A stretch of 64,000 nt of DNA from Catalimonadaceae bacterium JC749 (GCA_021730635.1 JAJNNC010000016.1:1-64000), one strand, 5' to 3'. Shown: positions 32,726 to 40,593, numbered from the stretch's first letter. Made by a program: numbers and translations. Notes: a model not told the origin generated them from the letters alone.

Positions 32726-33856
32726 ATGGCTAATGAGAAGCACTTAAGTATATTCCGAAAAGGTGTTGCTGAATGGAATGAATGGCGTGATAAAAATCCT
32801 CATATCACTCCTCAATTAAGCAATTTGGTAATATACCATAGTACTGTTGCATTACACGGAAGAGACTTTTATGATGGTTTTTTATCTAGTGAAGATATTA
32901 AAGAGGCGATTGCTGATAGAGAAGACGGCTCCATTGCTTATAAATCCTATTACTCTTATTTGTGGTTCCATAAAAATTTGAATGGAATAAATCTACGGCA
33001 AGCAAATCTTTCTAATGCAGAATTGATTAAAGTTGATCTTACTAATGCAGATCTTTCAGATGCAGATTTAAGAGGAGCCGTACTAACGGAGTCGATTTTC
33101 AACAATGTAAACGTACAAAAGACCAATTTTGATCTGGCAACTATAGGAAACACAAGTTTTATCAACATCAATCTAACTGAGGCAAAAAGCTTATCTACAT
33201 GCAAGCATAGATACAAAAGTATATTGGATGCGGCTTCTATACATAAGTCTAAAGAATTGCCTGAATCATTCATACTTGGTTGTGGACTTCAGAGAATCGA
33301 CGTCCTCAAAACACAGCTAACCGCTCCTGGACTTTCAGATGCCGAAACCAGCATACTTGCCAAGGAAATACAATTATTAGCTGACCAATCCAAAAAATAT
33401 TCTTCTTGCTTTATTAGTTATTCAACGAAAGACGAAGAGTTTGCCACAAAACTTCATTCAGACCTTATCCGAAAGGGTATTCAGTGTTGGTTTGCTCCAC
33501 ACGATATTCAAGGCGGCAAAAAGATTTACGGACAAATTCTCGATGCCATTAGTCAATATGATCGTACACTATTAATACTGTCTGAACACAGTATGCAAAG
33601 CAACTGGGTGAGAACAGAAATTGACAATGCAAGAATAAAAGAGCAAAATCACAAAAGGCAGGTATTATTTCCAATTAGATTGGTTGCCTACGATACGATA
33701 GAAAATTGGAAGGCATTTGACGCTGATATTGGTAAAGATGTCGCTAAAGAAGTCAGAGAGTATTTTATTCCCGATTTTAGCCAGTGGCGTGTAGAGGATG
33801 AATATAAATCTGCTCTGCAGCGTTTATTAAAAGACTTGGGAGTGGAGAATGATTAA
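32726..33856 (+). CDS. Pentapeptide-repeat / TIR-domain protein
   Basis: This 376-residue protein has three parts. Residues 1-85 are a unique N-terminal domain. Residues 88-150 are pentapeptide repeats of A(D/N)Lxx type (LRQANLSNAELIKVDLTNAD). Residues 225-375 are a TIR domain: CFISYSTKDEEFATKLHSDL, GIQCWFAPHDIQGGKKIY, RTLLILSEHSMQSNWVRTEI with the Glu corresponding to the NADase catalytic residue, and VLFPIRL. Bacterial TIR proteins often cleave NAD during anti-phage defence or signalling. It is the sole gene of its module, whose ends are exact complements (32653 and 33931). Defence function is inferred, not shown. Confidence 0.88.
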   Translation: MANEKHLSIFRKGVAEWNEWRDKNPHITPQLSNLVIYHSTVALHGRDFYDGFLSSEDIKEAIADREDGSIAYKSYYSYLWFHKNLNGINLRQANLSNAELIKVDLTNADLSDADLRGAVLTESIFNNVNVQKTNFDLATIGNTSFININLTEAKSLSTCKHRYKSILDAASIHKSKELPESFILGCGLQRIDVLKTQLTAPGLSDAETSILAKEIQLLADQSKKYSSCFISYSTKDEEFATKLHSDLIRKGIQCWFAPHDIQGGKKIYGQILDAISQYDRTLLILSEHSMQSNWVRTEIDNARIKEQNHKRQVLFPIRLVAYDTIENWKAFDADIGKDVAKEVREYFIPDFSQWRVEDEYKSALQRLLKDLGVEND

Positions 33857-33930
33857 TGATTTAGGGTTCTGCAGAACAGTTAGAGAGTTTTGCGACAGTG
33901 ATTAATCAATTAGATTAGGGATAAAAATAC

Positions 33931-34004
33931 GACATGCAACATTGTACATAACATCCATGCCCCCCAATTGATCAGCACGGCATATGTGCAGATCGTTGTG
34001 CAAC
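33931..34004 (+). other. attC-like site 6
   Basis: It starts GACATGCAAC, the exact 10-base complement of its module start GTTGCATGTC (32653-32662), and ends GATCGTTGTGCAAC. Left arm TTGTACATAACATCCATGCC and right arm GGCATATGTGCAGATCG pair with bulges. Confidence 0.78.
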
Positions 34005-34019
34005 ATTAAAAAATATTGA

Positions 34020-34364
34020 ATGAGAAAAATTGTAAATCTTAGTAAACCGGCTGATGGAATTAAGCGATTAATGATTTACAATGATAAATATGGAACCTGC
34101 CTTTTAGGATTTAAAAAAATAAAGGATTGCGGATCAGATTGGGATGAGTGGTACGAATCAGAAAAGGATGCAATGAAATCCTGTGAATCTCGATAGGGAG
34201 TAAAATTTACAGAATGGAAAGAAATACCTGAACCTCAACCTAATTGCCAACACGATTGGATTCATCCAGTGCGAAGTAAGGATAGGGAAAAGGGAAAACC
34301 AGAATTTGGAAAGTTTGAGAAACTCATTGACGGCGAATGGATAGAAATTAAACCAGATGAATGA
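34020..34364 (+). pseudogene. Small unknown gene interrupted by in-frame TAG
   Basis: The frame from ATG at 34020 to TGA at 34362 would encode 114 codons but has TAG at 34194-34196. Before the stop it reads MRKIVNLSKPADGIKRLMIY ... SCESR, and afterwards GVKFTEWKEIPEPQPNCQHD and a normal-looking end EWIEIKPDE. Composition and frame stay coherent across the stop, so this is a recent nonsense mutation or a sequencing error. I do not recognise the family. It fills the module between core sites 33995 and 34369. Confidence 0.7.
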
Positions 34365-34368
34365 AAAC

Positions 34369-34422
34369 GTTGCGCAACACTTTTTAGTCTGCGGTAGAAT
34401 CGGACTGCCGACGCAGTTGTGC
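34369..34422 (+). other. attC-like site 7 (54 bp)
   Basis: It starts GTTGCGCAAC, matching the complement of its module start GTTGTGCAAC (33995-34004) at 9 of 10 bases, and ends CAGTTGTGC. Inner pairing is CTGCGGTAG against CTGCCGACGCAG. It is followed after 27 bases by spacer copy C. Confidence 0.65.
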
Positions 34423-34449
34423 TCCGCTACCCGATCCGCTAGATTGAAC

Positions 34450-34950
34450 AGAGAACATGAGCTAGCACGCTTGTTGCACCAAGCCATAAAATTGATACAC
34501 GAAAGAGAAATGCATACAAGTCAGGCCTGAGGACTGTGCTAGGCGTTATGTCCACTTCCTTTAAAAAAGTTGGAGTGATTTTATAGAATACAAGTCAGTG
34601 ACCATGGTCTTACTGCTACGGTTTTGGCTCGTGGCGAGCTAAACATTGGCCAAAACCTAATGTTTTGGTTTCCGGCAGACTTTCCAAGACCTCATACCAA
34701 GGTTTTCGTTCAACTCCCGTTCACCACCAGCTCATACGCCTAGTGCTGATGGATGACAAAGCCGCTATAGTGTGAAATCATAAGTCAGAGACTCCGGCTT
34801 TGACGCATCGGCAGCCAGGGCGTTGTACGGCTATCAGGGGCGGGAATAGAGAGTGAACGCAAGGGTAAATGTTTATAAACGCTTGTAGAATAGCTGTTTA
34901 CCTACTTATATTAGTTATATGGATGCTGTTATAGCTTATATATAGTAGTT
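34450..34950 (+). repeat. Array spacer repeat, copy C (gene-free, longest copy)
   Basis: This is the fullest copy, containing both the 5' block shared with B (AGAGAACATGAGCTAGCACG to the GTTATGTCC core at 34547-34555) and the TTTTGG-bounded 40-base block shared with A. It ends TATATATAGTAGTT at 34950, where homology with A and B stops. No reading frame stands out. The downstream sequence is the lipoprotein module. Confidence 0.88.
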
Positions 34951-34969
34951 ATGGGCAACTCTCAAAAGA

Positions 34970-35392
34970 ATGAAGTTTAGTTTATACATAATAGTATTAT
35001 TATTTCTTGTTGGCTGTTCAACACCGGACGAAAAAATAACGCATTTCCCTGAGGAATTTCGAGGAGAATGGATTGATGAATTTGGAGAATTTAAAATGGT
35101 AATCACAGACTCTAAAATATATTTCATAGACCCGAACCGTATTGACACGATACATAAAAAGGTAAAGGCCATTTATAAAACTAGTAGGAAAGAATGTGAC
35201 GATTGTACTCAATATGGAGTAAGAATTAAATACGATGATGACTTAGGACAAGAGGACTTTATCTATTTAAATAGCTATCATCCTGAATTGAAAAAGTTTA
35301 TTATACTGAAATTGGTTGAATCTATCATAAATCCATATGACGAAAGTCGGGAGTATTCAGAAACAGAGATATGGAAAAGAAGCAACCTATAA
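34970..35392 (+). CDS. Small lipoprotein of unknown function
   Basis: A 140-residue protein with lipoprotein signal FSLYIIVLLFLVGC (Cys16). The mature part is FPEEFRGEWIDEFGEFKMVI and later KKVKAIYKTSRKECDDCTQY, with a Cys-x-x-Cys pair. The opening resembles the lipocalin-like GxW start seen in many Bacteroidota lipoproteins. The function is unknown. It directly follows spacer copy C. Confidence 0.72.
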   Translation: MKFSLYIIVLLFLVGCSTPDEKITHFPEEFRGEWIDEFGEFKMVITDSKIYFIDPNRIDTIHKKVKAIYKTSRKECDDCTQYGVRIKYDDDLGQEDFIYLNSYHPELKKFIILKLVESIINPYDESREYSETEIWKRSNL

Positions 35393-35453
35393 TAGACTTA
35401 GACTTTGGAAGCCGAAATCATTACAAGGATATGACAAAATAAATAAAAAGTAT

Positions 35454-35588
35454 GCGCCTAACATTATATAAGCTTAATGCGGACTGAACTACTAAAATTG
35501 AGTTTTTTTGCTTCTATCAAACTTCGCGATTGGCAGACAGTGAATTTCTCCGAAACCCGCACTACGCTTATACAAAATCGTTAGGCGC
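35454..35588 (+). other. attC-like site 8 (canonical cores)
   Basis: It starts GCGCCTAAC and ends GTTAGGCGC, both canonical (RYYYAAC and GTTRRRY). The arms ATTATATAAGCTTAATGCGG and CCCGCACTACGCTTATACAAAAT pair. The unpaired centre is about 65 bases. It is one of the clearest sites of the array. Confidence 0.8.
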
Positions 35589-35608
35589 AATACACAAACC
35601 GACCGCTT

Positions 35609-37477
35609 ATGGCAAAACTTAGCCCGACACTTGACGTTATAGAGCGACAAAAGGTCAAACCGACGGAAGGAGAACTAACTCTTTTGAACTTTCTGCTCAA
35701 AAATCTTGACGACAACTACGAAATATTTTATCAACCTTTCTTAAACGGCGATAACCCCGACTTTGCCATTATGCGGAAAGGCAGCGGCGTACTATTAATT
35801 GAGGTTAAGGATTGGGTTTTAGACCATTACTATGTTGACGACAAAACGAAATGGCGGTTGAGAAAAGACGACACTGTTTTAAAATCACCGCTTAAGCAGG
35901 TTGACAATTACAAAGACAATCTATTCCACCTACATTTAGAGGAGCTTTTTCAAAAGAGCATACGCAGCAAAAATCATTGGGCTACTGTAAACTGCGCTGT
36001 TTACTTTCACAACGCATCAGAACAAGAATTGACCACATTCCTTTTAGGCAATTTCCAAGACGGTAAGTATCAGTCTTACCAAAAGTTTGTAAGCTACTTT
36101 GGTTTATTGGGAAGAAACTCTTTAACCCCGGAACGCCTGAATGCATTACTCACGAAGTTTTGGATGAATAAGGCATCCTACTATTTTGATGATAAACTTT
36201 ACAATAGCTTCGGCAGATACCTGAAACCACCTATTCATCAAATAGAAGAAGGAATTGAAATCCGGTACACCAAAGAACAGCAGGAGTTTATACGCAGTGA
36301 AGTAAGACCAAGACGAAAAATAAAGGGCGTCGCAGGAAGTGGAAAAACTTTGGTTTTAGCCAAACGTGCAGTAAATGCACACAACAGGACAAGTTCGCGG
36401 GTTCTTATTCTAACCTATAACCTTTCCCTTAAGAATTATATTCACGACAGAATAAGTGACGTTAGAGAGGAGTTTTATTGGAGCAGCTTTTATATCACTA
36501 ATTATCACCAATTTTTCAAAACACAAGCCAACAACTACAACATAGATATTACTGGATTGGACTGTTGGCAGGACACAAAATTTTTTGAAAAAGCAAGAAA
36601 TTCAATAGTTAAATATGACGTTGTTTTGATTGATGAAATACAAGATTATCAACAGGAATGGATTGACATCATCGCAGAGTATTTCATTCACCCAGAAACT
36701 GAATTTGTCGTTTTTGGTGACGAAAAGCAAAACATATATGAACGGGAATTAGACGAAAATAACGAGCCAATTGTTCGTAGGATACCAGGCGTTTGGAATA
36801 AATCCTTAAACGTATCGCAACGCTTCACAAGCAATATTGCAAACATCGCAGTTAAGTTCCAGAAGTCAATCTTTGGATTGAAATATAATGCAGATGAACT
36901 GAAAGTGCTTTCACAAATTGATTTTGAAAAGCGAATTGTTGAATACCATTTTTTTCAGGAGTTCACATCAAAGCAACTTTACGAAGCGGTTTATTCCGTT
37001 TTAGAAAATAACCAAATACATTCTTCTGATTGCGGCATTTTGTGTTCTAAAGTTGAGATTTTAAGAGATATTGACTATTTCATTCGTACAATCAAACATG
37101 AGCAGACGAAAACAACGTTTGAAACACAAGAAGAATATAACGAGTTTAAGGACAACAAAGACCGTATTGAAGACATAAGGCGAGTAAAGAAGAACAGCTT
37201 TTGGATGAAAACAGGAACTGTAAAACTTTCAACTGTTCATAGCTTTAAGGGATGGGAAATAGACACTTTGTTTCTGTTTATTGAAAAGGAAGAGGACGAG
37301 AAGGAGTTCGCAAACGCTGAACTCATTTATACAGGACTTACACGGGCACGTAGAAATCTTGTCATCTTCAATCTTGCAAATGGTAAGTACGACGAATTTT
37401 TCCGACAGGAAATTGAAACAGTGTACGACGAGCCGAAAACTGCGCCTAACATGGGTATTGCCAAAAGCGGGGCTTGA
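35609..37477 (+). CDS. NERD-domain / UvrD-like superfamily 1 helicase
   Basis: This 622-residue protein joins an N-terminal NERD nuclease-like domain (about 15-115; PDFAIMRKGSGVLLIEVKDW with the Asp and Glu-x-Lys of the PD-(D/E)XK type) to an SF1 helicase core. Walker A is GVAGSGKTLVLAKR near residue 240, Walker B VVLIDEIQDYQQEW, motif III VVFGDEKQNIYE, and late motifs VKLSTVHSFKGWEIDTLFLF and YTGLTRARRNLVIF. Such proteins occur in DNA repair and in several phage-defence contexts. The last 12 residues (TAPNMGIAKSGA) are encoded by the left arm of the downstream attC-like site. The module ends are exact complements (35580 and 37442). Confidence 0.9.
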   Translation: MAKLSPTLDVIERQKVKPTEGELTLLNFLLKNLDDNYEIFYQPFLNGDNPDFAIMRKGSGVLLIEVKDWVLDHYYVDDKTKWRLRKDDTVLKSPLKQVDNYKDNLFHLHLEELFQKSIRSKNHWATVNCAVYFHNASEQELTTFLLGNFQDGKYQSYQKFVSYFGLLGRNSLTPERLNALLTKFWMNKASYYFDDKLYNSFGRYLKPPIHQIEEGIEIRYTKEQQEFIRSEVRPRRKIKGVAGSGKTLVLAKRAVNAHNRTSSRVLILTYNLSLKNYIHDRISDVREEFYWSSFYITNYHQFFKTQANNYNIDITGLDCWQDTKFFEKARNSIVKYDVVLIDEIQDYQQEWIDIIAEYFIHPETEFVVFGDEKQNIYERELDENNEPIVRRIPGVWNKSLNVSQRFTSNIANIAVKFQKSIFGLKYNADELKVLSQIDFEKRIVEYHFFQEFTSKQLYEAVYSVLENNQIHSSDCGILCSKVEILRDIDYFIRTIKHEQTKTTFETQEEYNEFKDNKDRIEDIRRVKKNSFWMKTGTVKLSTVHSFKGWEIDTLFLFIEKEEDEKEFANAELIYTGLTRARRNLVIFNLANGKYDEFFRQEIETVYDEPKTAPNMGIAKSGA

Positions 37478-37646
37478 CGTTGGTAGCTTCGGCACCAGTT
37501 CGCTAATCATCTTTAGTTCCAGCGTGACGGAATGCTATTGGGCTTTTGTTCTTATCTTCAACTGTGTATCGCTAATCGGCTTCGGTTCCGGGCTGGACAT
37601 TCCATGAATATCCCGCCTTCGGCAATACCTTATCCGTTGTGTGCAA
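37442..37646 (+). other. attC-like site 9 (overlaps the helicase gene end)
   Basis: The left arm GCGCCTAACATGGGTATTGCC-AAAAGCGGGG pairs with the right arm CCCGCCTTCGGCAATACCTTATCCGTTGTGTGC. The loop is over 120 bases. GCGCCTAAC is the exact complement of the module start GTTAGGCGC at 35580. The left arm is translated as the C terminus of the helicase. Confidence 0.78.
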
Positions 37647-37675
37647 TTTAATATGACATGTCTTCTTGAAATAGG

Positions 37676-38713
37676 ATGAAAAGGAAACTAACCAAAGGAA
37701 TAATCAGAATAGCACTGCTTATTGGAACGATAGTCTCCCTGTTTTTCGTCCCATGGATTTTGGTGAAGGCTTGGATCTTACCACTACCCGATACGGTTCA
37801 ACAACAGTTAGAGGAAGCCATTGATCATGGCTTTGATGGCATGATTGTGTATGTGGACGAGGCTGGCAAACCCCCTGCGTATTATGCCGCTGGCTGGCAT
37901 GATCGCGAAAACAAGATACCTGCCAACCCAAAAGCCTTGTTCAAAATTGCCAGTATTAGTAAGCTGTATATTGCCGTTGCTGTCACGAAACTGGTCAGTG
38001 AAGAACGTCTGTCGTTGGATAAAACACTCGCTGATTATTTTCCGGAACTTGTGGGAAGAATTGAAAATGCGGAAGAGATCACCCTGAGGATGATGGTACA
38101 ACACCGGAGTGGTATTCCCAATTATACGGACACTTATCTTTATTGGGCAAACCCAAAAGAAAGTAATCAAGAAAACCTCGAGTTAGTGCTTGATTTGCCG
38201 GCTGGCTTTGAACCAGGGGAAGACTATGAATATAGTAACACGAATTTTTTGTTGCTTTCCGAAATTATGGATAAGGTACTGGGCTATGCTCATTTCCAAT
38301 TCATACAGGAAGAAATTTTAAACCGGCTTAACTTGCAGCATACTTTTGCTTTCCTTAGAGAAGTGAATATAGATGATGTGATGAGTGGCTATCATGTGGG
38401 ATATCCCCTGGATTTAAAGACTGATAAGCAGGGCATGTTAGCTTCAGCAGAAGATGTAGGTATATTCTTAAGGGCATTAAACGATGGGTCATTGCTGGAT
38501 GAAGGAGAACAGGAAATCTATTCCTCGATATATGTGTATGACCATACGGGATTGATCCCCGGCTATCAGAGTATCGCCAAATACCACAAAAACATAGACA
38601 CTGTTGTTATCCAATTTACGAATCCAACTTATTTTGAAGGATACAACTGGAATTTATCGGAAATTGTATATAACCGTATTGTAAAAATACTGAGAAGGCA
38701 AAAAAGCGATTAA
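37676..38713 (+). CDS. Serine hydrolase of the beta-lactamase/class C PBP family
   Basis: This 345-residue protein has an N-terminal membrane anchor or signal (IIRIALLIGTIVSLFFVPWIL). The catalytic SxxK motif is in FKIASISKLYIAVAVTKLV, the YxN motif in DYEYSNTNFLLLSEI and a His-containing third motif near YDHTGLIPGYQ. The order MMVQHRSGIPNYTD is typical for this family. It may be a peptidase, esterase or carboxypeptidase; resistance to beta-lactams should not be assumed. It is the single gene of its module. Confidence 0.87.
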   Translation: MKRKLTKGIIRIALLIGTIVSLFFVPWILVKAWILPLPDTVQQQLEEAIDHGFDGMIVYVDEAGKPPAYYAAGWHDRENKIPANPKALFKIASISKLYIAVAVTKLVSEERLSLDKTLADYFPELVGRIENAEEITLRMMVQHRSGIPNYTDTYLYWANPKESNQENLELVLDLPAGFEPGEDYEYSNTNFLLLSEIMDKVLGYAHFQFIQEEILNRLNLQHTFAFLREVNIDDVMSGYHVGYPLDLKTDKQGMLASAEDVGIFLRALNDGSLLDEGEQEIYSSIYVYDHTGLIPGYQSIAKYHKNIDTVVIQFTNPTYFEGYNWNLSEIVYNRIVKILRRQKSD

Positions 38714-38762
38714 CCTTGTACGGATGGCATGAAAACGGCCTTTGTACGCACTGTTATGTGTC
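38708..38762 (+). other. attC-like site 10 (55 bp, overlaps the hydrolase stop)
   Basis: It starts GATTAACCTTGTACGGATGGC and ends GGCCTTTGTACGCACTGTTATGTGTC; GTAC and GGC elements pair and the ends are AAC and GTT. The left core overlaps the stop codon of the hydrolase gene. Its left end does not match the module start at 37636, so the exact extent is uncertain. Confidence 0.55.
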
Positions 38763-38779
38763 ATTTAAAGCTATAAAAT

Positions 38780-39700
38780 ATGAACGCAGTAATGTATACA
38801 AAATATGGCCCGCCCAATGTCTTGAAAATGGTCGATATTGAAAAGCCGCAACCAAGAGACCATGAGGTTCTTGTCAAAATATATGCGGCTACTGTCACTT
38901 CAGGTGATGTGAGATTACGTAGTTCAAATTTTCCGCCACTATTTTGGCTTCCTGCCAGATTGATATTCGGTTTATTTAAACCAAAAAAGAGAATATTAGG
39001 ACATGAATTGTCGGGGATCGTGGAAGCTGTTGGTAAAGAGGTTACCAAATTTAAAATCGGGGATGAAGTTTTTGCCACCACTACCATGCTTAAAACAGGC
39101 TCTTATGCCGAATATATATGCCTGCCACAAGAAAGAAAAAAAGGAGTACTTGGGTTAAAACCAAAAAATCTTAGCTTCAAAGAAGCTACGGCCTTGCCTG
39201 TAGGAGGAATGACAGCTTTGTTTCTGCTAAATAAAGCGAACCTCAGCAAAGGACAACAGGTATTAATTTATGGTGCTTCAGGAAGTGTAGGAAGTTATGC
39301 TATCCAGATTGCTAAAGAAAAAGAAGCAACCGTTGTGGCTGTCTGTAGCAGTTCCAATGTCGACATGGTAAAATCACTTGGCGCAGATAGTGCTATTGAC
39401 TACAAAAAGGAGGATTATTCTTTGATTGAAAAAAAATTTGATATAGTATGTGATGCAGTTGGAAAAACGTCAAAATCGAAAGCGAAGAAAATATTGAAAC
39501 AAGGGGGCAATTTTGTTTCAGTAAATACGCTCACAAGCGTGAAAGAGGAACATCTTAATACAATAAAAGAACTTGCTGAAAAGCAAAAAATCAGGCCTTA
39601 TATAGACAAATGTTTTCAGCTTTCTGAAATCGTGGCTGCTCATGCGTATGTTGATAAGGAGCGAAAAAAAGGGAATGTAGTCATTGAAATAACACATTAA
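38780..39700 (+). CDS. NAD(P)-dependent alcohol dehydrogenase / quinone reductase-like MDR protein
   Basis: This 306-residue medium-chain reductase starts with the GroES-like domain (VLVKIYAATVTSGDVRLR, ILGHELSGIVEAVGKEVTKF, IGDEVFATT) and continues with a Rossmann domain (VLIYGASGSVGSYAIQIAKE). It lacks the structural zinc cysteines of classical alcohol dehydrogenases, pointing to the quinone oxidoreductase subgroup. It is the single gene of the module starting at 38753. Confidence 0.9.
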   Translation: MNAVMYTKYGPPNVLKMVDIEKPQPRDHEVLVKIYAATVTSGDVRLRSSNFPPLFWLPARLIFGLFKPKKRILGHELSGIVEAVGKEVTKFKIGDEVFATTTMLKTGSYAEYICLPQERKKGVLGLKPKNLSFKEATALPVGGMTALFLLNKANLSKGQQVLIYGASGSVGSYAIQIAKEKEATVVAVCSSSNVDMVKSLGADSAIDYKKEDYSLIEKKFDIVCDAVGKTSKSKAKKILKQGGNFVSVNTLTSVKEEHLNTIKELAEKQKIRPYIDKCFQLSEIVAAHAYVDKERKKGNVVIEITH

Positions 39701-39704
39701 AACG

Positions 39705-39776
39705 AGCACACCACACGGTATATGCGATAATGCTCCCTAAACGATAGCACTACGCTTATGCTGACCGTTGTGTATC
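39705..39776 (+). other. attC-like site 11 (degenerate left core)
   Basis: The left arm GCACACCACACGGTATATGCG pairs with the right arm CGCTTATGCTGACCGTTGTGTATC. The expected AAC of the left core reads CAC, so the site may no longer recombine. Confidence 0.6.
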
Positions 39777-39895
39777 ATGCTAAGGACTCGGGACGACTTA
39801 TCACTGTCTTGAATATTGCGCCCTTTGTCACAAGTTGTGGGACAGATTCGACTGACTATAACATGACTGACAGTAAAAAAGACCATTAACCCGCT

Positions 39896-40483
39896 ATGTT
39901 TCCTTTTACCTCTTCCCGTGAAAAACGACTTTGGCTTTGGGCCTTTGTAGTGTTTGCTACCATTTACGCCACTCTTTTCATAGGACGCCCTTTGGCTAAT
40001 CAACTACGTGACCAGAACATACAAGCCATCTTCTTTCTTTTCGGCATACTGCTGGTTGGAGCGGCAATAATAGTACACGGGTTAAGAACAAAACCAAGCA
40101 AGCTTGAAATATCAATACTCCTAGGAATAATAGCCGTTTATGTCATGTTCATTTTCAGGTTAGGAGCACCTGAGCGTAGTCATGTCATGGAGTATAGCGT
40201 ATTGGCAATTTTCATACACAAAGCGCTTATAGAAAGAGCACATCAAAGAAAACTCATTGTTGCTCCTGCTTTTCTTGCTGTCATTGTTGCCTTTCTAATC
40301 GGAGTGTTGGATGAATCCATACAAATAATCTTGCCTAATCGTGTGTTCGACCCTCAAGATATACTATTTAATGGCATTGCCGTGACTGTGGCTGTAGGAG
40401 CAAGCGCGCTTTTGACGGAGGTACGCAAACGAATTGAAAAGACTAAAATTGAAAAAAGCACGAACGCCCAACATCGGCAATAG
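39896..40483 (+). CDS. VanZ-like membrane protein
   Basis: This 195-residue protein has four to five membrane helices and the VanZ-like signature: RSHVMEYSVLAIFIHKAL followed by GVLDESIQIILPNRVFDPQD and ILFNGIAVTVAVGASALL. The function of these single-domain VanZ relatives is unknown; resistance to glycopeptides cannot be inferred. The last residues (TNAQHRQ) are translated from the left arm of the downstream attC-like site. Confidence 0.82.
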   Translation: MFPFTSSREKRLWLWAFVVFATIYATLFIGRPLANQLRDQNIQAIFFLFGILLVGAAIIVHGLRTKPSKLEISILLGIIAVYVMFIFRLGAPERSHVMEYSVLAIFIHKALIERAHQRKLIVAPAFLAVIVAFLIGVLDESIQIILPNRVFDPQDILFNGIAVTVAVGASALLTEVRKRIEKTKIEKSTNAQHRQ

Positions 40484-40593
40484 CCAATGCGGGCTTACTA
40501 CCTGGAAATGAAAATATTGCTACTAATAAACTGTACGATATGCGGAAAAGGAAGCGGCATCAAAATCCCGCACTAGCCATAGCCGTTCGCGTC
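40463..40593 (+). other. attC-like site 12 (overlaps the VanZ-like gene end)
   Basis: The left arm ACGCCCAACATCGGCAATAGCC-AATGCGGG pairs with the right arm CCCGCACTAGCCATAGCCGTTCGCGTC. GCCCAAC is a canonical RYYYAAC core. GTTCGCG on the right is non-canonical. The loop is about 70 bases. Confidence 0.72.

Noticed and set aside
23307-34196. Recoding of TAG as a sense codon, suggested by two genes with in-frame TAG
   Set aside because: Several intact genes end in TAG (28153, 40483, 50487, 55836, 61790) with no sensible continuation, so TAG is a normal stop here; the two cases are better read as nonsense mutations or errors.
27319-34950. Insertion sequence interpretation of the three spacer repeats
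   Set aside because: No transposase frame, no terminal inverted repeats and no target duplications; the copies have a shared right end but variable left ends.
37676-38713. Antibiotic-resistance beta-lactamase cassette
   Set aside because: SxxK and YxN motifs define the broad serine hydrolase family; nothing points specifically to beta-lactam hydrolysis.
29198-40593. CRISPR array
   Set aside because: The repeated elements are long, variable palindromes separated by genes, not short identical repeats with uniform spacers.
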